DNA of 64,000 bases from Lithodes maja. Taxonomy: Eukaryota > Arthropoda > Malacostraca > Decapoda > Lithodidae. Both the position numbers and the translations under genes were made by a program. Shown here in pieces: positions 41,138 to 52,120 of this stretch (within the stretch, counting starts at the first letter, position 1; the number at the start of each line of letters is the position of its first letter). Location: contig JBAKBP010003164.1 of assembly GCA_037953745.1 (NCBI GenBank), positions 95,202 through 159,201 of the forward strand, in the 5' to 3' direction. Under the pieces are notes generated by a model, which saw only the letters and a list, made by a program, of their open reading frames with translations, ran no database searches and was not told the origin of the DNA.

Positions 41138-42060
41138 TCAATCCCAGTCAGAAACGTCCATGCTTCCCTCCCATAAGTCAATGTCGGGATTACCACACTG
41201 TCATGCAAGGACTTCTTTACTTCCATGCTGATCACCCTATTTCTTGTTACTGCTTTCAGAGTTCCAACAACGCTCTTCCCCTGTTACACTTTCTCCCACA
41301 CTTCTTCATCCATAGGCCTACTCACATCTTTACTCAACACACTGCCCAAATACTTAAATGAGCTGACATTCTTCATAGCCGTTCAACCTCACTTCACACT
41401 CTATGGTTGCACCCCTTTCAATGACCATAATATTGCTCTTCCTAGCATTTACCTCCAGATTCCGTTTTTCACACACTGTTCCAAACATATTTACCTGACC
41501 CTGCAACTCCCATTCACTATCGCTCATCAGAACTGTGTTGTCATCAACAGTAGTACCGGTACTGTACTGTTGAGGCAACTTCCACTCGTTTCCTTCCCTT
41601 ATCAGCGGTACACCAACATCCGCTGCTCTTCCTTGTATTTCTTTCATGACTCCATCCATATACTGTACTGGTATATATTGAACAACCATCGGGACATCAC
41701 ATACACCCTTGCTTTAACCCAACATTCAGATTAAAGAACTCGCTCTGTTAATTATCCACACATACTGACACCTTTGCACCCTCATACATGCTCTTAATTG
41801 CTTTCAGCAACTTGCCATCTACTCCGTATATTTTCAGTACCGGTACATTTTCAGTACCGGTACCGGTACTTTCCACATACCTTCTCTATCAATTCTGTCA
41901 TAGGCCTTCTCCAACTCCATAAATGCAGCATACAACTTTTGTCGCTTCTCCAGATATTTCTCCACAACACATTTCCGGGCAAAAATCTGAGCTACACATC
42001 CTCTTCCCTTCCTAAGATGACTACAGTATGCTAACCGTTTCCCCAGCAATACTGACTGAA
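41138..42060 (-). pseudogene. LINE-4 fragment 1
   Basis: Minus-strand pieces read GRGCVAQIFARKCVVEKYLE, AAFMELEKAYDRIDREGMW, VYMDGVMKEIQ-like, DNTVLMSDSEWELQGQVN and EVNARKSNIMVIERG in RT order, with frameshifts. Same family as the long copy at 45231-47880. The 5' endonuclease and 3' tail are absent. Several TACCGGTA insertions interrupt it. Confidence 0.8.
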
Positions 42061-42290
42061 AATGCCCAAATATGTTGCATGTCCTCTTCAGATTTATCTA
42101 AAATATGTAAAATTACACCAAATACCACTACAGTAGCACTGAAATCAATAAAACTCACTAACAGGATAAATAAATGGAAGAAATACTCCAAAAGATTAAT
42201 ATGTTAACCCTTTACCCAGCAATACTGACTGAAAATGCCTAAATAGATTGCATGTGCTCTTCAGATTTATACATACATACATACGTACAT
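42060..42290. repeat. 177-bp spaced repeat
   Basis: CAGCAATACTGACTGAAAAT recurs about 177 bases apart (42042, 42218) and again near 44204 and 44381, each followed by TTTATCTAAAATATGTAAAA and a TTAACCCTTT string. A dispersed or tandem repeat without coding content that separates LINE-4 fragments. Confidence 0.65.
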
Positions 42291-42294
42291 AACA

Positions 42295-42640
42295 TTTTAA
42301 GACTGAGTGCTCCACACAGATGTGCAGTTTCAGTCTCTTTTCTTAATGGCGGCGTTCCAGGCAACCCTGTTAAGGGATGCTTTACTTGTCAAGTTTTTGG
42401 ATTTGAGATCGGCACGTATAGTCCGATCCCAGGTCTTACTCGGTCCACCCCTTGGTGCAGCTCCCTCCACAATCGCAGACCTGCATCTTTTCACCCAATT
42501 TTGTTCATCCATTCTCTCCACATATCCATACCATCCCAGTTTACTTGTACGCATCTCCTCGCTAATACTCTTTATACCTAAACGTCTCTTCAGCTCATCA
42601 TTTGTTATTCTGTTGACATCCTTTATCTGAAATATGTAAA
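42295..42640 (-). pseudogene. C-terminal fragment of another LINE
   Basis: Minus strand: RTSKLGWYGYVERMDEQNWV and KRCRSAIVEGAAPRGGPSKT, then TWDRTIRADLKSKNL. This is the W-x-G-H-V-E-R-M C-terminal region of arthropod LINEs, but the sequence differs from LINE-4, so it is a separate family. Confidence 0.7.
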
Positions 42641-42716
42641 ATTACACCAATTACCAACTACATTACCAACAAATGTAATAAAGTACACTAACAGGATAAA
42701 GAAAATGTAAGAAATA

Positions 42717-43620
42717 GCCCTAAAGATGAATTTATCTATCTATCTATTGACGGACGCCTTGATCCCCGAAGGATTGGCCACGAACGAAACACCCCTATGC
42801 ACCTCTGTCCCCAGTCAGTCGACGCCCCTCCTCCCATCCAGCACCGCATTCACGCATATACTTCTTAACTCCATCCTTCCACCTCTCTCTCGGTTTATTT
42901 CTCCCTCTGTCCTTCCACCTCACTCGTACACGCTCTTAGTCATTCTCTCGCTTCCCATACGTTCCACATGGCCGAACCATCTCAAGGTGTTCTTTTTCGC
43001 ACTTTCCAGTACATTCACACCACACCTCTCTCGTACTTCCTCATTCGTCTGTCTATCCCTCCATGTAACTCTGCACACACTTCTCAAGTAACTCATTTCC
43101 ATCCCTTTCACTCTTGGTTTGAATCTCTCCAACAACGTCCATGCTTCGCTTCCGTAAGTCAGTGTCGGGATTACCACACTGTCATGCAATGACTTCTTCA
43201 GTTCCATGCTGACCACCCTATTTCATGTTACTGCTTTCAGCATTCCTACAACCCTCTTCCCCTGTTGCACCCTCTCCCACACTTCTTCATCCATACTCCC
43301 ATCTTTACTCTGTACACTGCCAAGATACTTAAATGAGCTGACAATCTCCATAGCCTGACCGTTCAACTTCACCTCACACTCTGTGGCTTCACCCCTTTCG
43401 AAGACCATAACCTTGCTCTTCCCCGCATTTACCTTCAGATTCCATTTTTCGCACACTTCCAAAAATATTTACCAGACCCTGCAACTCCCATTCAGCAAAC
43501 GGCAGTACACAAACATCCACTGCTCTTCCTTGTATTTCTTTTATGACTCCATCCATATACTGTATATATAGAACAACCATCTGGACATCACACACCCTTG
43601 CTTTACCAAACATTCAGATC
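42717..43620 (-). pseudogene. LINE-4 fragment 2 with 3' tail
   Basis: The 3' end is present: a (TAGA)n tail at 42735-42750 in reverse, then the GGACGCC..GATCCCCGAAGG end. Protein pieces: KKSLHDSVVIPTLTYGSEAW, NTLRWFGHVERMGSERMTK, NLKVNAGKSKVMVFERG and SFKYLGSVQSKDGSMDEEV. Frameshifted and missing the catalytic block. Confidence 0.8.
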
Positions 43621-44215
43621 AAAGAACTCCCTCTGTTCATTCTTCACACATACTGATACCTTTGCACTCTCATACATACTCTTCACTGCTTTCAGCAACT
43701 TGCCATCTACTCCATATATTCTCAGTACAGTACTTTCCACATACCTTCTCTATCAACTCTGTCATTCCACTCGTTGCCTTCCCTTATTAGTGGTACACCA
43801 ACATCCACTGCTCATCCTTGCATTTCTTTTATGACTCCATCCATATACAGTTCAGTATATATTGAACAACCACGGGGACATCACACACCCTTTCTTTAAC
43901 CCAAAATTCAGATCAAAGAACTCGCTCTGTTCATTCTCAACACATACTGACACCTTTGCACCCTCACACATACTTTCCACTGCTTTCAGCAACTTGCTAT
44001 CTGCTCCGTATATTCCAAGTACTTTCTACATACCTGTACCTTCTCTATCAACTCTGTCATAGGCCTTCTCCAAGTCCATGAAGGCAGCATACAACTTTTG
44101 TCCCTTTCTCAAGATATTTCTCCACAACATATTTCGGGCAAAGATCTGAGCTACACATCCTATTCCCTTCCTATGATGAATACTGTATGTTAACTGTTTC
44201 CCCAGCAATACTAAC
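43620..44215 (-). pseudogene. LINE-4 fragments 3 and 4
   Basis: Two further short pieces: 43594-43860 (LRIYGVDGKLLKAV region and VYMDG region) and 43862-44215 (AAFMDLEKAYDRVDREGTG, GCVAQIF). Together with fragments 1 and 2 they look like serial partial copies rather than one decayed element, because the same RT blocks recur three times. Confidence 0.7.
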
Positions 44216-44555
44216 TGAAAATGCCCAAATATATTGCATGTGATCTTCTGATTTATCTAAAATATGTAAAATTATACCAAATACCAACTACATTAGCACA
44301 AAACTCAATCAATCACAGAAACAGGATAAAAACATAGAATAAATACCCCAAAAGATGAATACGTTAACCCTTTCCCCAGCAATACTTACTGAACATGCAC
44401 AAATAAATTGCATGTGCTCTCCAGATTTAGCTGAAATATGTGAAATTACACCAAATACTAACTACATTAGCACAAAAATCAATCAAGCACTTTAACAGGA
44501 TAAATAAAATGGAAGATATAGCCCAAAAATGAATTTATCTATAGCCTACCGGTAT
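44215..44555. repeat. 177-bp repeat, second pair
   Basis: Two more units of the CAGCAATACT..ATATGTAAAATTA repeat described at 42.06 kb. Confidence 0.65.
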
Positions 44556-44566
44556 ATATTGCCGGA

Positions 44567-45005
44567 TTGGGTTCTAGTCATGTGGTGATGGGCTGGTCTA
44601 TCAGAGTGAGAACTGAGCGATCTCTGCCATACCCATAGCTTACTCTGACTGTTCCTTTTACTTATATATTTTCTAGATCTCAAGTGACGGCGTCTCATCC
44701 GTGGATTGACCTCCCAATCTACAGTACCAAGATTGGAAGCCAAAGCGTCATATTTTTCCTTTGCCCCTCAACTTTCTCTTCATAATTGCTGAGGGGCACA
44801 GGGCCCTGGGTGGGACTTTGGTTTCCCGGGCGTTTCCGCACCCTCCTCAGCTCCCCGCCATGGAGTGGCTTCGGTCACCCAGGCTTTATTGTGGTCGGCA
44901 GGGAGGGTTCTGTGGGGGCGCTCAGTTATGGCCTTGGCCTTGCTCGGGGCCTTGGGGCTGTTCGGCCAGGCAGCATGGAGAACAACAACAACAACAACAA
45001 CAACA
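44567..45005 (+). mobile_element. SINE-like element with (AAC)n tail, copy c
   Basis: Clean 11-bp target duplication ATATTGCCGGA (44556-44566, 45006-45016). The target is the 3' end of a LINE-4 copy, whose remainder continues CACCTTGATCCCCGAAGG. Compared with the other copies it has an extra CAGTA after TCTA (44721-44725). The 5' end here is TTGGGTTCTAGTCATG. Confidence 0.92.
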
Positions 45006-45242
45006 ATATTGCCGGACACCTTGATCCCCGAAGGGGTGACCATGAACGAAACGCCTGCGTATTTCAAGCTCGCTTGAGTTATCACTCGATCGTCTTTTAG
45101 AGCTTTTTGGCCCGGGGTAATTACCACACCATCGCGTCATAAGGAGTTTGAGGGGGTTAAATTGCTAGATACATAGAGGAAGAGGAATGCCAAGTAAAGC
45201 TAAACAAAAATATATAAGCTATTTTTAACATCTATCTATCAT

Positions 45243-46472
45243 CTATTGCCTGACGCCGTGATCCCCGAAGGGGTGGCCAAGAACGAACTGCCCCCATGCA
45301 CCTCTGTCCCCAGTCAGTCGACGCCCCTCCCCCCAACCAGCACCGCCTTCGTTCATGTACTTCCTCACTCCATCCTTCCACCTCTCATTCGGTCTATCTC
45401 TCCCTCTCTGTCCCTCCACCTCGCTCTCATACACCCTCTTCGTCATTCTCTCGCTTTCCATACGTTCCATATGGCCGAACCATCTCAAGTTGTTCCTTTT
45501 CACACTTTCCAGCACATCTACCTTCACACCACACCTTCTTACTTCCTCATTAGTCTGTCTAGCCCTCCATGTAACTCCGCACGCACTCGTTAAGTAATTC
45601 ATTTCCACTGCTCTCACTCTTGGTCTGAGTCTCTCAACCAACGTCCATGCTTCGCTTCCGTAAGTCAGTGTCGGAATTACCACACTGTCATGCAAGGACT
45701 TCTTCACTTCCATACTGACCACCCTATTTCTTGTTACTGCTTTTAGCGTTCCTACAACCCTCTTCCCCTGTTGTACCCTCTCCCGCACTTCTTCATCCAT
45801 AGTCCCATCTTTACTCAACACACTGCCCAGATACTTAAAAGAGTTGACGATCTCCATAGCCTGACCGTTCAGCTTCACCTCACACTCTGTGACTTCACCC
45901 CTTTCGAAGACCATAACCTTGCTCTTCCCCGCATTTACCTTCAAATTCCGTTTTTCGCACACTGTTCCAAACTCATTTACCAGACCCTGCAACTCCCATT
46001 CATTATCACTCATCAGAACTGTATCATCCGCAAACAGCAGTATTGGTAGCTTCCACTCAATTCCCTCCCTTTTCAGCGATACACCAACATCCACTGCTCT
46101 TGATAGTATTTCTTTTATGACTCCATCCATATATACAGTAAACAACCACGGGTACATCACACACCCCTGTTTCAAACCAACATTCAGGTAAAAAAACTCG
46201 CTCTGCTCACTCTCCACACGTACTGCCGCCTTTACATCCTCATACATGCTCTTCACTGCTTTCAGCAACTTGCCCTCTACTCCGTATATTCTAAGTACTT
46301 TCCACAAACTTTCTCTATCCACTCTGTCATAGGCCTTCTCCAAGTCCATAAAGGCAACATACACCTTTTGTTTCTTCTCCAGATACTTCTCCACAACACA
46401 ATTCAGGGTAAAAATCTGATCTACACATCCTCTTCCCTTCCTAAAAAAACTCCCTGCTCGTCGCCTATCCAT
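45243..46472 (-). pseudogene. LINE-4 RT palm/thumb and C-terminus
   Basis: 409 codons open: GRGCVDQIFTLNCVVEKYLE, VAFMDLEKAYDRVDRESLW, GLKQGCVMYPWLFTVYMDGV, LLFADDTVLMSDNEWELQG, SFKYLGSVLSKDGTMDEEV and NLRWFGHMERMESERMTKRV. The catalytic FADD box is intact. The preceding RT segment overlaps in another frame, so the protein cannot be made as one piece. Clade not certain; motif style suggests an RTE- or L1-related group rather than CR1. Confidence 0.85.
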
Positions 46473-46882
46473 TTCTCCGTTCTCACTCTCACTCTCTCAA
46501 TCACTACCGGTACCCTACTGTATACCTTCCCTACTACGCTTAGAAGACATATTCCTCGGTGGTTACCACACACTCCTCTTTCCCCTTTGCCCTTATATAG
46601 GGGGACTATTATGCCAGTCTTCCAGTCATCGGGTGCACTCCCCTTCTCCCATGCTAGTTTGCACATTTTCCATACCCATTCTATCACTATCTCACCACCA
46701 TACCTCAACATTTCCCCACGCACTCCATCTGTTCCTGGTGCTTTCCCCAACTTCACTCTTTTCATGGCTTCCCACACTTCTGACCTCCTGATCCCCACCT
46801 CCTCCTCCACTACTTCTCTTCTTCTCCCTCCCATACCATATCCAGCTATGTTTGCTGGCTCTTCATTCCTTACATTTAGCAA
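46421..46882 (-). pseudogene. LINE-4 RT fingers
   Basis: KLGKAPGTDGVRGEMLRYGG, WEKGSAPDDWKTGIIVPLYK and GKGERGVCGNHRGICLLSVV are RT blocks 0-2. The frame then shifts into the 45243-46472 frame near 46450. Confidence 0.82.
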
Positions 46883-46883
46883 C

Positions 46884-47864
46884 TCACTGAAGTACTCCCT
46901 CCATCTTTCGACTCTCTCTTGCTTCTCGGGCTAGCATTCTCCCATTCTTATCTTTCACACCCTTACTGTTTCCCTTGCTACCTTCCCTAACTTTCTTGAC
47001 TTCTTCCCAGAACAGTTTCTTACTCTCCCTCCATTTTACACTCAGGTGCTCGTTTCTGTCTCTCAGAATCTTCATTCCCTCTACTACCCAACCACTCTCT
47101 ATATGCTTTCTTCTTTTCTTCCACAGCTATTCTTACCTCTTCTGTCCACCATGCTGTACCTTTCACTCCCCTCCCTCTTCTCCTCACTCCACACACCTCC
47201 TCACATGCTGCACAGATCTCATCCTTAAACACCTTGCTCATCTCCTCCACTTCCTCCATAACTTCCAGGTCGAACTCACCTAGTCGTCTTTCCACTGCTC
47301 TCCTGTACTCCTCCCTGACTTCCTCCTCCTGCAACCTCTCCACCCTCCTCACCATTCCACCCTCCTCTCACCTCCCTCCAGCTCTCCTCACCCACTTCTT
47401 TTGTATCCTAACCTTAGCTACCACTACATAATGATCAGACAGACCCCTCCAATACCCCTATACACCCTAGCATCCATTACAGATTTCTTCATTCGTTCAT
47501 CCACACATACATAATCAATCAATGACTTTCGTTCCACCACTGTCTTATCCTTCATCGTCAACATCCGTTTCCACGTGTACCTGTGGATCATTCTGTGTCG
47601 GAAGAAGGTGTTGGCTATCCACAGCCTCCTCCCCACACATACGTCCACAAGTGCACTACCATTCCCATTCACCTCTGATGGTACCCCCCACCCTCCCACC
47701 ACTCCCTCAACTTTCCTATCACCCACCTTACCATTCATATCCCCAATCAGAAATATTCTTTCGTTCTTGTCAAACTTCTCCAGGCACGCCTCCACATTCA
47801 TCCAGAACTCCTCTTTCTTTCTTTCAAGTATATCCTCTGTCGGGGCATACACGCATACAATCAA
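46884..47864 (-). pseudogene. LINE-4 endonuclease C-terminal half and linker
   Basis: IVCVYAPTEDILERKKEEFW, FLIGDMNGKVGDRKVEG (the GDxN endonuclease motif) and RYTWKRM..SLIDYVCVDERMKK are endonuclease blocks. The linker pieces TAWWTEEVRIAVEEKKKAYR and KLFWEEVKKVREGSKGN follow in other frames. The N-terminal catalytic Asn/Glu blocks are not present. Confidence 0.78.
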
Positions 47865-47879
47865 TACAATATTTTTAAC

Positions 47880-48485
47880 ATGAGGTTGCTTATAATAATT
47901 TGTACCTCTGCAGTTTCTCCATGGCTAACGAAAAAGGTCACATTCCTAAGAAGCCCCAACCAAAAAGGCCAAGCTTCTGTACAGAACAAATGCCACACCA
48001 TTACCCTTATGGTGACCCCATCAAATAATCAAAACAACCACACTTCTTAACCCAATTCCCGCGGGGCCCCTCATATGACGGAGACGATTTTCCGGCTATT
48101 TTGTAGCCTGTGAGCCAGGCCAGCTTTTGCAAGCAGCACGGATGGACGTCAGCCCGAGCCTACAGGCCCCGCCACGACACTGAGGTTTGTGTGAGAGAGA
48201 GTTCACTTATGTGCAGCGTCACACATAGCGAAAACAGAAAATAATTGGTAATTATTAGCGATTTCGCCTAGGCCTATCGGATTTGGTAATTTTTAGCAAT
48301 TTTGCCCTTCGTTTGCAAGATCCTTACAAGAAAACCAGACGTCGTACAGGGATGATTCAGGAGTAATTTGAAAGCTATTACCGTACTTTCACGAATACAT
48401 AATTGTATTACGCTCTGGCTTTTGCTTATGCATGAAAATGAGCAGGGAATGAAGGCAATTTCGGGCAATTATGCCTACTCGTACA
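47880..48485. other. Spacer between LINE-4 and LINE-5
   Basis: No gene seen. TTAACCCAATTCCCGCGGGG at 48049-48068 resembles a TTAA element end, but no matching right end was found. Confidence 0.45.
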
Positions 48486-49129
48486 GGAGTCCTTGGAGCG
48501 GCTTCGGTCGCGCCGGGAATTTTCACACCTCACACCACACACACACACATCACACAGTTTTTCCTACACCGAGAAATGACTCTCCGGCTGTCATTTCTCG
48601 AAGACTTCTTCTAGCTAGAGACATTGAGAGCAACCCAGGACCCACCTACACATACATATGTCCAACTTGCTCAAAACCCATCACTTCGAGTCACCACACT
48701 AATGGTTCAGTTCTCTGCAATTCATGGAGGAACTGGACCCATTTCACCTGCACAACACTTGCCTCCAAGAAACACTACACGAACACCTGGACCTGTTCCT
48801 CATGTCCCTCCCTCTCCCAGTCAAATCCCTCGCCTAAAACCCGTCCACCTCTCCTCCCCAACCCACCTAACCTTCCCATATCATCCACTCCCCCCCCTAA
48901 AACCTGTCCACCTCTCCTCCCTAACCCACCTAACCTTCCCATACCATCCACATCCTCAACTCAACATACCACACCCCATCCTAATCCATTCCAACCCCCA
49001 TCTGCTCCCCAATCCCCACCCCCACACCTCACCCATCCCAACCCCCAGCCCCTCCCTCACCCCCACCCCATCCTCGTGCAGCAGCACCCAACATACATCG
49101 TGCACATAACATTAACATTCTCCAATTGA
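48431..49129 (+). pseudogene. LINE-5 N-terminal module: 2A-like sequence and zinc finger
   Basis: The frame contains SRRLLLARDIESNPGP: DIESNPGP (48620-48643) fits the D-(V/I)-E-x-N-P-G-P consensus of 2A ribosome-skipping peptides, known at the N-terminus of some LINE proteins. Next is a PHD-like Cys/His cluster CPTCSKPITSSHHTNGSVLC, WTHFTC, WTCSSC; one expected Cys (after SVLC) is Trp. A long Pro-rich stretch follows. The frame ends by frameshift just before the endonuclease. The 5' start codon is uncertain. Confidence 0.75.
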
Positions 49130-49770
49130 ACATAGATGGCATCAACACAGAGAGACACGAACTCTCACACTTCATCAAACAACACAACATACACATTGCC
49201 ATCTTACAAGAAACAAAACTCCGCACAACACAAAAAACACCCACATTTCATGATTTCACCACCATCAGACAAGACCGGGCTGTCGGCGGAGGCGGTGGAC
49301 TCATCACCCTGGTACACAAAGAAATATCATACATAGTTACCAGTGTACAAACCAAATCCCTCCTCCCCCCAAATGATAACACAACAGAAATACAATCAAT
49401 TAAAATACGCACTGGCAACAACTCTAACATAACCATCATAAACACATACATCCCCTACAGTACCAAATGAATACAGACCACACTTACAACACATCACAAA
49501 CACCCCACACATCATCCTGGGTGGTGACTTCAACGCCAAGACGTCGGCCTGGTTTGTCGACAACCCCGACACAGACAGAGGGCTGGTACTACAAAACCAA
49601 ACTGTTAACCTCATCATCCTTAACGACATCCATCAACATACCCATATTCCTCACCAAGCCCTCTATAACCCATCATCTCCAGACATTACGTTTTGCTCCC
49701 CAGAACTCGCCCCCACAACATCCTGGAGGGTGGTTAGAACCTTAGGCTCTGACCACCTCCCGATCATTAT
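49090..49770 (+). pseudogene. LINE-5 endonuclease
   Basis: ILQLNIDGINTERHELSHFI, AILQETKLR with the catalytic Glu, and GGGGGLITLVHKEI; then a frameshift near 49468 and ILGGDFNAKTSAWFVDN, followed by GSDHLPIIITT. All expected AP-endonuclease motifs are visible but in two frames. Confidence 0.82.
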
Positions 49771-51355
49771 CACCACCAAAACCAGACTCACCCCAGCTAA
49801 CCACAAACACACATACACCAATTATAAAAGACCTAACTGGGAAGCATTCACAAATGAGACAGAACAACACTTCACAACTCTAAACAGTACACTCATCACT
49901 AACATCAACAATGCTGTACACATACTCAATAAAACTATCCAAAACACTGACAAGAAACACATTCCAAGAGGTAACAGAAAAAGACACAACCCCAACTTCA
50001 CACCAGAAATTCAAAACCTCATCAGACAACGCAACATACTGAAACACTCCCCAGCACCCCACACACAAGACATCACACAACAAATCCAAGCACTCAACAC
50101 CCAAACTAACAACAAAATACAAGAACAACAAAAACTAAATTGGAATAACTTCCTACAAACACTTGATCACAAAACAAACCCCAAAAAACTCTACAAAACA
50201 CTAAACAGCATCACACTTTCCAACAGCAACACAACACAATCACATGCTGCAATCACAACAACAGACTCTACTCCTTCATGTAAACAACAAGCAAACACTC
50301 TCATCAATCACTTCTCACATGTCAGTCACCTAAAACCTCACAAAGACGACCGACGTGTCATCCGACGTAAGAGACAATTCCCCACAGACCCTGACTATAC
50401 ACCCTTCACCAATCACCAGACAAAGCATATCATCAACAATCTCAAGCACTCACCCGCTTGTGGCCTAGACAACATAAGCAACATACACCTCAGACACCTG
50501 GGACCACAAGGCATACAAGCACTCACTAACATATCAAACTACAGTTATTCACACAACACAATACCAGACATTTGGAAGCATGGTCTCATCACCACATTCC
50601 CCAAACCCTACAAAGACCCCACGCTACCCTCCTCGCACCGCCTCATCACACTCCTTTGCTCCCCCTTCAAAGTCATGGAACGCCTAGTGTTACAACTAAT
50701 TACACCCGACCTACCCCTAGCTCCAACACAACATGGCTTTAGGCCACTGCACTCCACAAACACTCTTCTCAAAGACCTTACACAAAGAGCTTTTGACGGC
50801 ATCAACTCAGCTAGACCACCACACAGATCACTATTAGCCACACTCGACATTAGTAAAGCCTTCGATGCCATCCCCCGCCACAACCTAACAAACAAAATCT
50901 ACAACACAAACATGCACAACAACACAAAAAGGTGGCTGGCCAACTTCCTAGCAGGCAGATGTGCACATGTATCTTTTGCCGGTCAGTCATCTAAAATCAG
51001 AAACTTTCGAAACGGAGTCCCACAAGGATCCGTCCTATCGCCCGCACTCTTCTATCTGTACATGCACGATATAACTACACCCAATACGCCCCAAATAAAC
51101 TTAGCCTCCTATGCAGATGACATAACACTCACATGCACACACCATGACCCAAAAAGAGCAACAGATCTCTTTCAACCCTATCTCAACACACTACATGGCT
51201 GGTGCACTACAAACAGACTTAATCTACCCCCAGCCAAATCCACCGCAACCCTGCTCACAAGCTGGACAGGAGAACACAAATACATCCCTCAACTCACCAT
51301 AAACAACACACCCCTAACACATACACACACACACAAAATCCTAGGAGTAACATAA
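49730..51355 (+). pseudogene. LINE-5 RT
   Basis: Open for 541 codons: PACGLDNISNIHLRHLG, TTFPKPYKDPTLPSSHRL, QHGFRPLHSTNTLLKDLTQ, ATLDISKAFDAIPRHNL, NGVPQGSVLSPALFYLYMHD and SYADDITLTC (YADD about 461). It ends in a stop right after HKILGVT, where related proteins continue with the thumb region; the remainder lies in another frame. Confidence 0.88.
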
Positions 51356-51407
51356 TTTATGATACTCATATGACATTCAAACAGCACACCACAAACATTA
51401 AAAAGAA

Positions 51408-52052
51408 ATGACACCCAGACTTAACGCCCTCAGGTCACTTGCTCACACAAAATTTGGACACAACAAAGAAACTACCACCACAGTATATAAACAATACATA
51501 AGATCAGTGATCATGAGAGGCACTCAATTCCTGGCAGTAGCCTCCACAAACCAAGACCACCCACTAAACTACATGGCAACACACCCACAGACACCAAGAA
51601 ATATCAAAACAACACCCAGCACACGGTATCACACACAATTACTGTCCTCTCTCCCACCCCGAACCACCTTCCAGAAGCACATCCATACTCATATCTCTCG
51701 CCGATCCATCCACTCACTCACAGACAACACGCAGCTGCAAGCACGACCTCCCGAAATCCATCCTTCCGAATCCTCCCTTCCTCGCGAGGACAGAGTCCAC
51801 CTGGCCAGGCTGAGATGCGGACACCATCCAGCTCTCCTGAGCTATCAGAAGAGACTGGATGACTCCGTTGTCGATGCCTGCCTGGGATGTAACACAGCAC
51901 CCCATACCATTAAACACATAATAGAAGACTGCATTTCACACAACCACTTACGCCAACAACACAATCTACACTCAATGAGAGCTCTGTGGGAAAGCCCGAT
52001 CGTGGCCATGGCCTTCCTCAGGGACTCGGGGCTGTTCGGCCAGGCAGCTTAG
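51408..52052 (+). pseudogene. LINE-5 C-terminal region with Cys-Cys-His-Cys motif
   Basis: Continuation of the RT protein: LRSLAHTKFGHNKETTTTVY, REDRVHLARLRCGHHPALLS and the putative zinc motif CLGCNTAPHTIKHIIEDC, ending FLRDSGLFGQAA at a stop. The last residues correspond to the 3' end shared with the SINE-like family (there ALLGALGLFGQAA). Confidence 0.83.
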
Positions 52053-52120
52053 GGAACAACAACAACAACAACAACTCGTACAGGATTAATAGCTTTAACC
52101 AAAATGGTCACACTCCTTAA

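Larger units (their letters stand above)
45231..47880 (-). mobile_element. LINE-4: longer copy with endonuclease and RT, broken by frameshifts
   Basis: Minus strand, 5' to 3': endonuclease remnant (47864-47424), linker (47355-46884), RT in two frames (46882-46421 and 46472-45243) and a 3' end with TTCGGGGATCACGGCGTC and (TAGA)n. The 5' end is not defined; the endonuclease start is missing. Confidence 0.85.
48490..52075 (+). mobile_element. LINE-5: 2A-peptide LINE with (AAC)n tail
   Basis: On the plus strand: 5' GGAGCGGCTTCGGTC, an N-terminal module with 2A-like peptide and zinc finger, endonuclease, RT with YADD, a Cys/His C-terminal motif, stop and the 3' end GGCCAGGCAGCTTAGGGAAC plus (AAC)n. 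At least three frameshifts make it a decayed copy. Its strand composition is notable: A and C dominate the plus strand (for example ACACAACACA runs). Confidence 0.88.

Noticed and set aside
48368..48430. Earlier start for the LINE-5 N-terminal ORF
   Set aside because: The open frame begins at a TTG, not ATG; the first usable ATG is further on and the true start cannot be decided.
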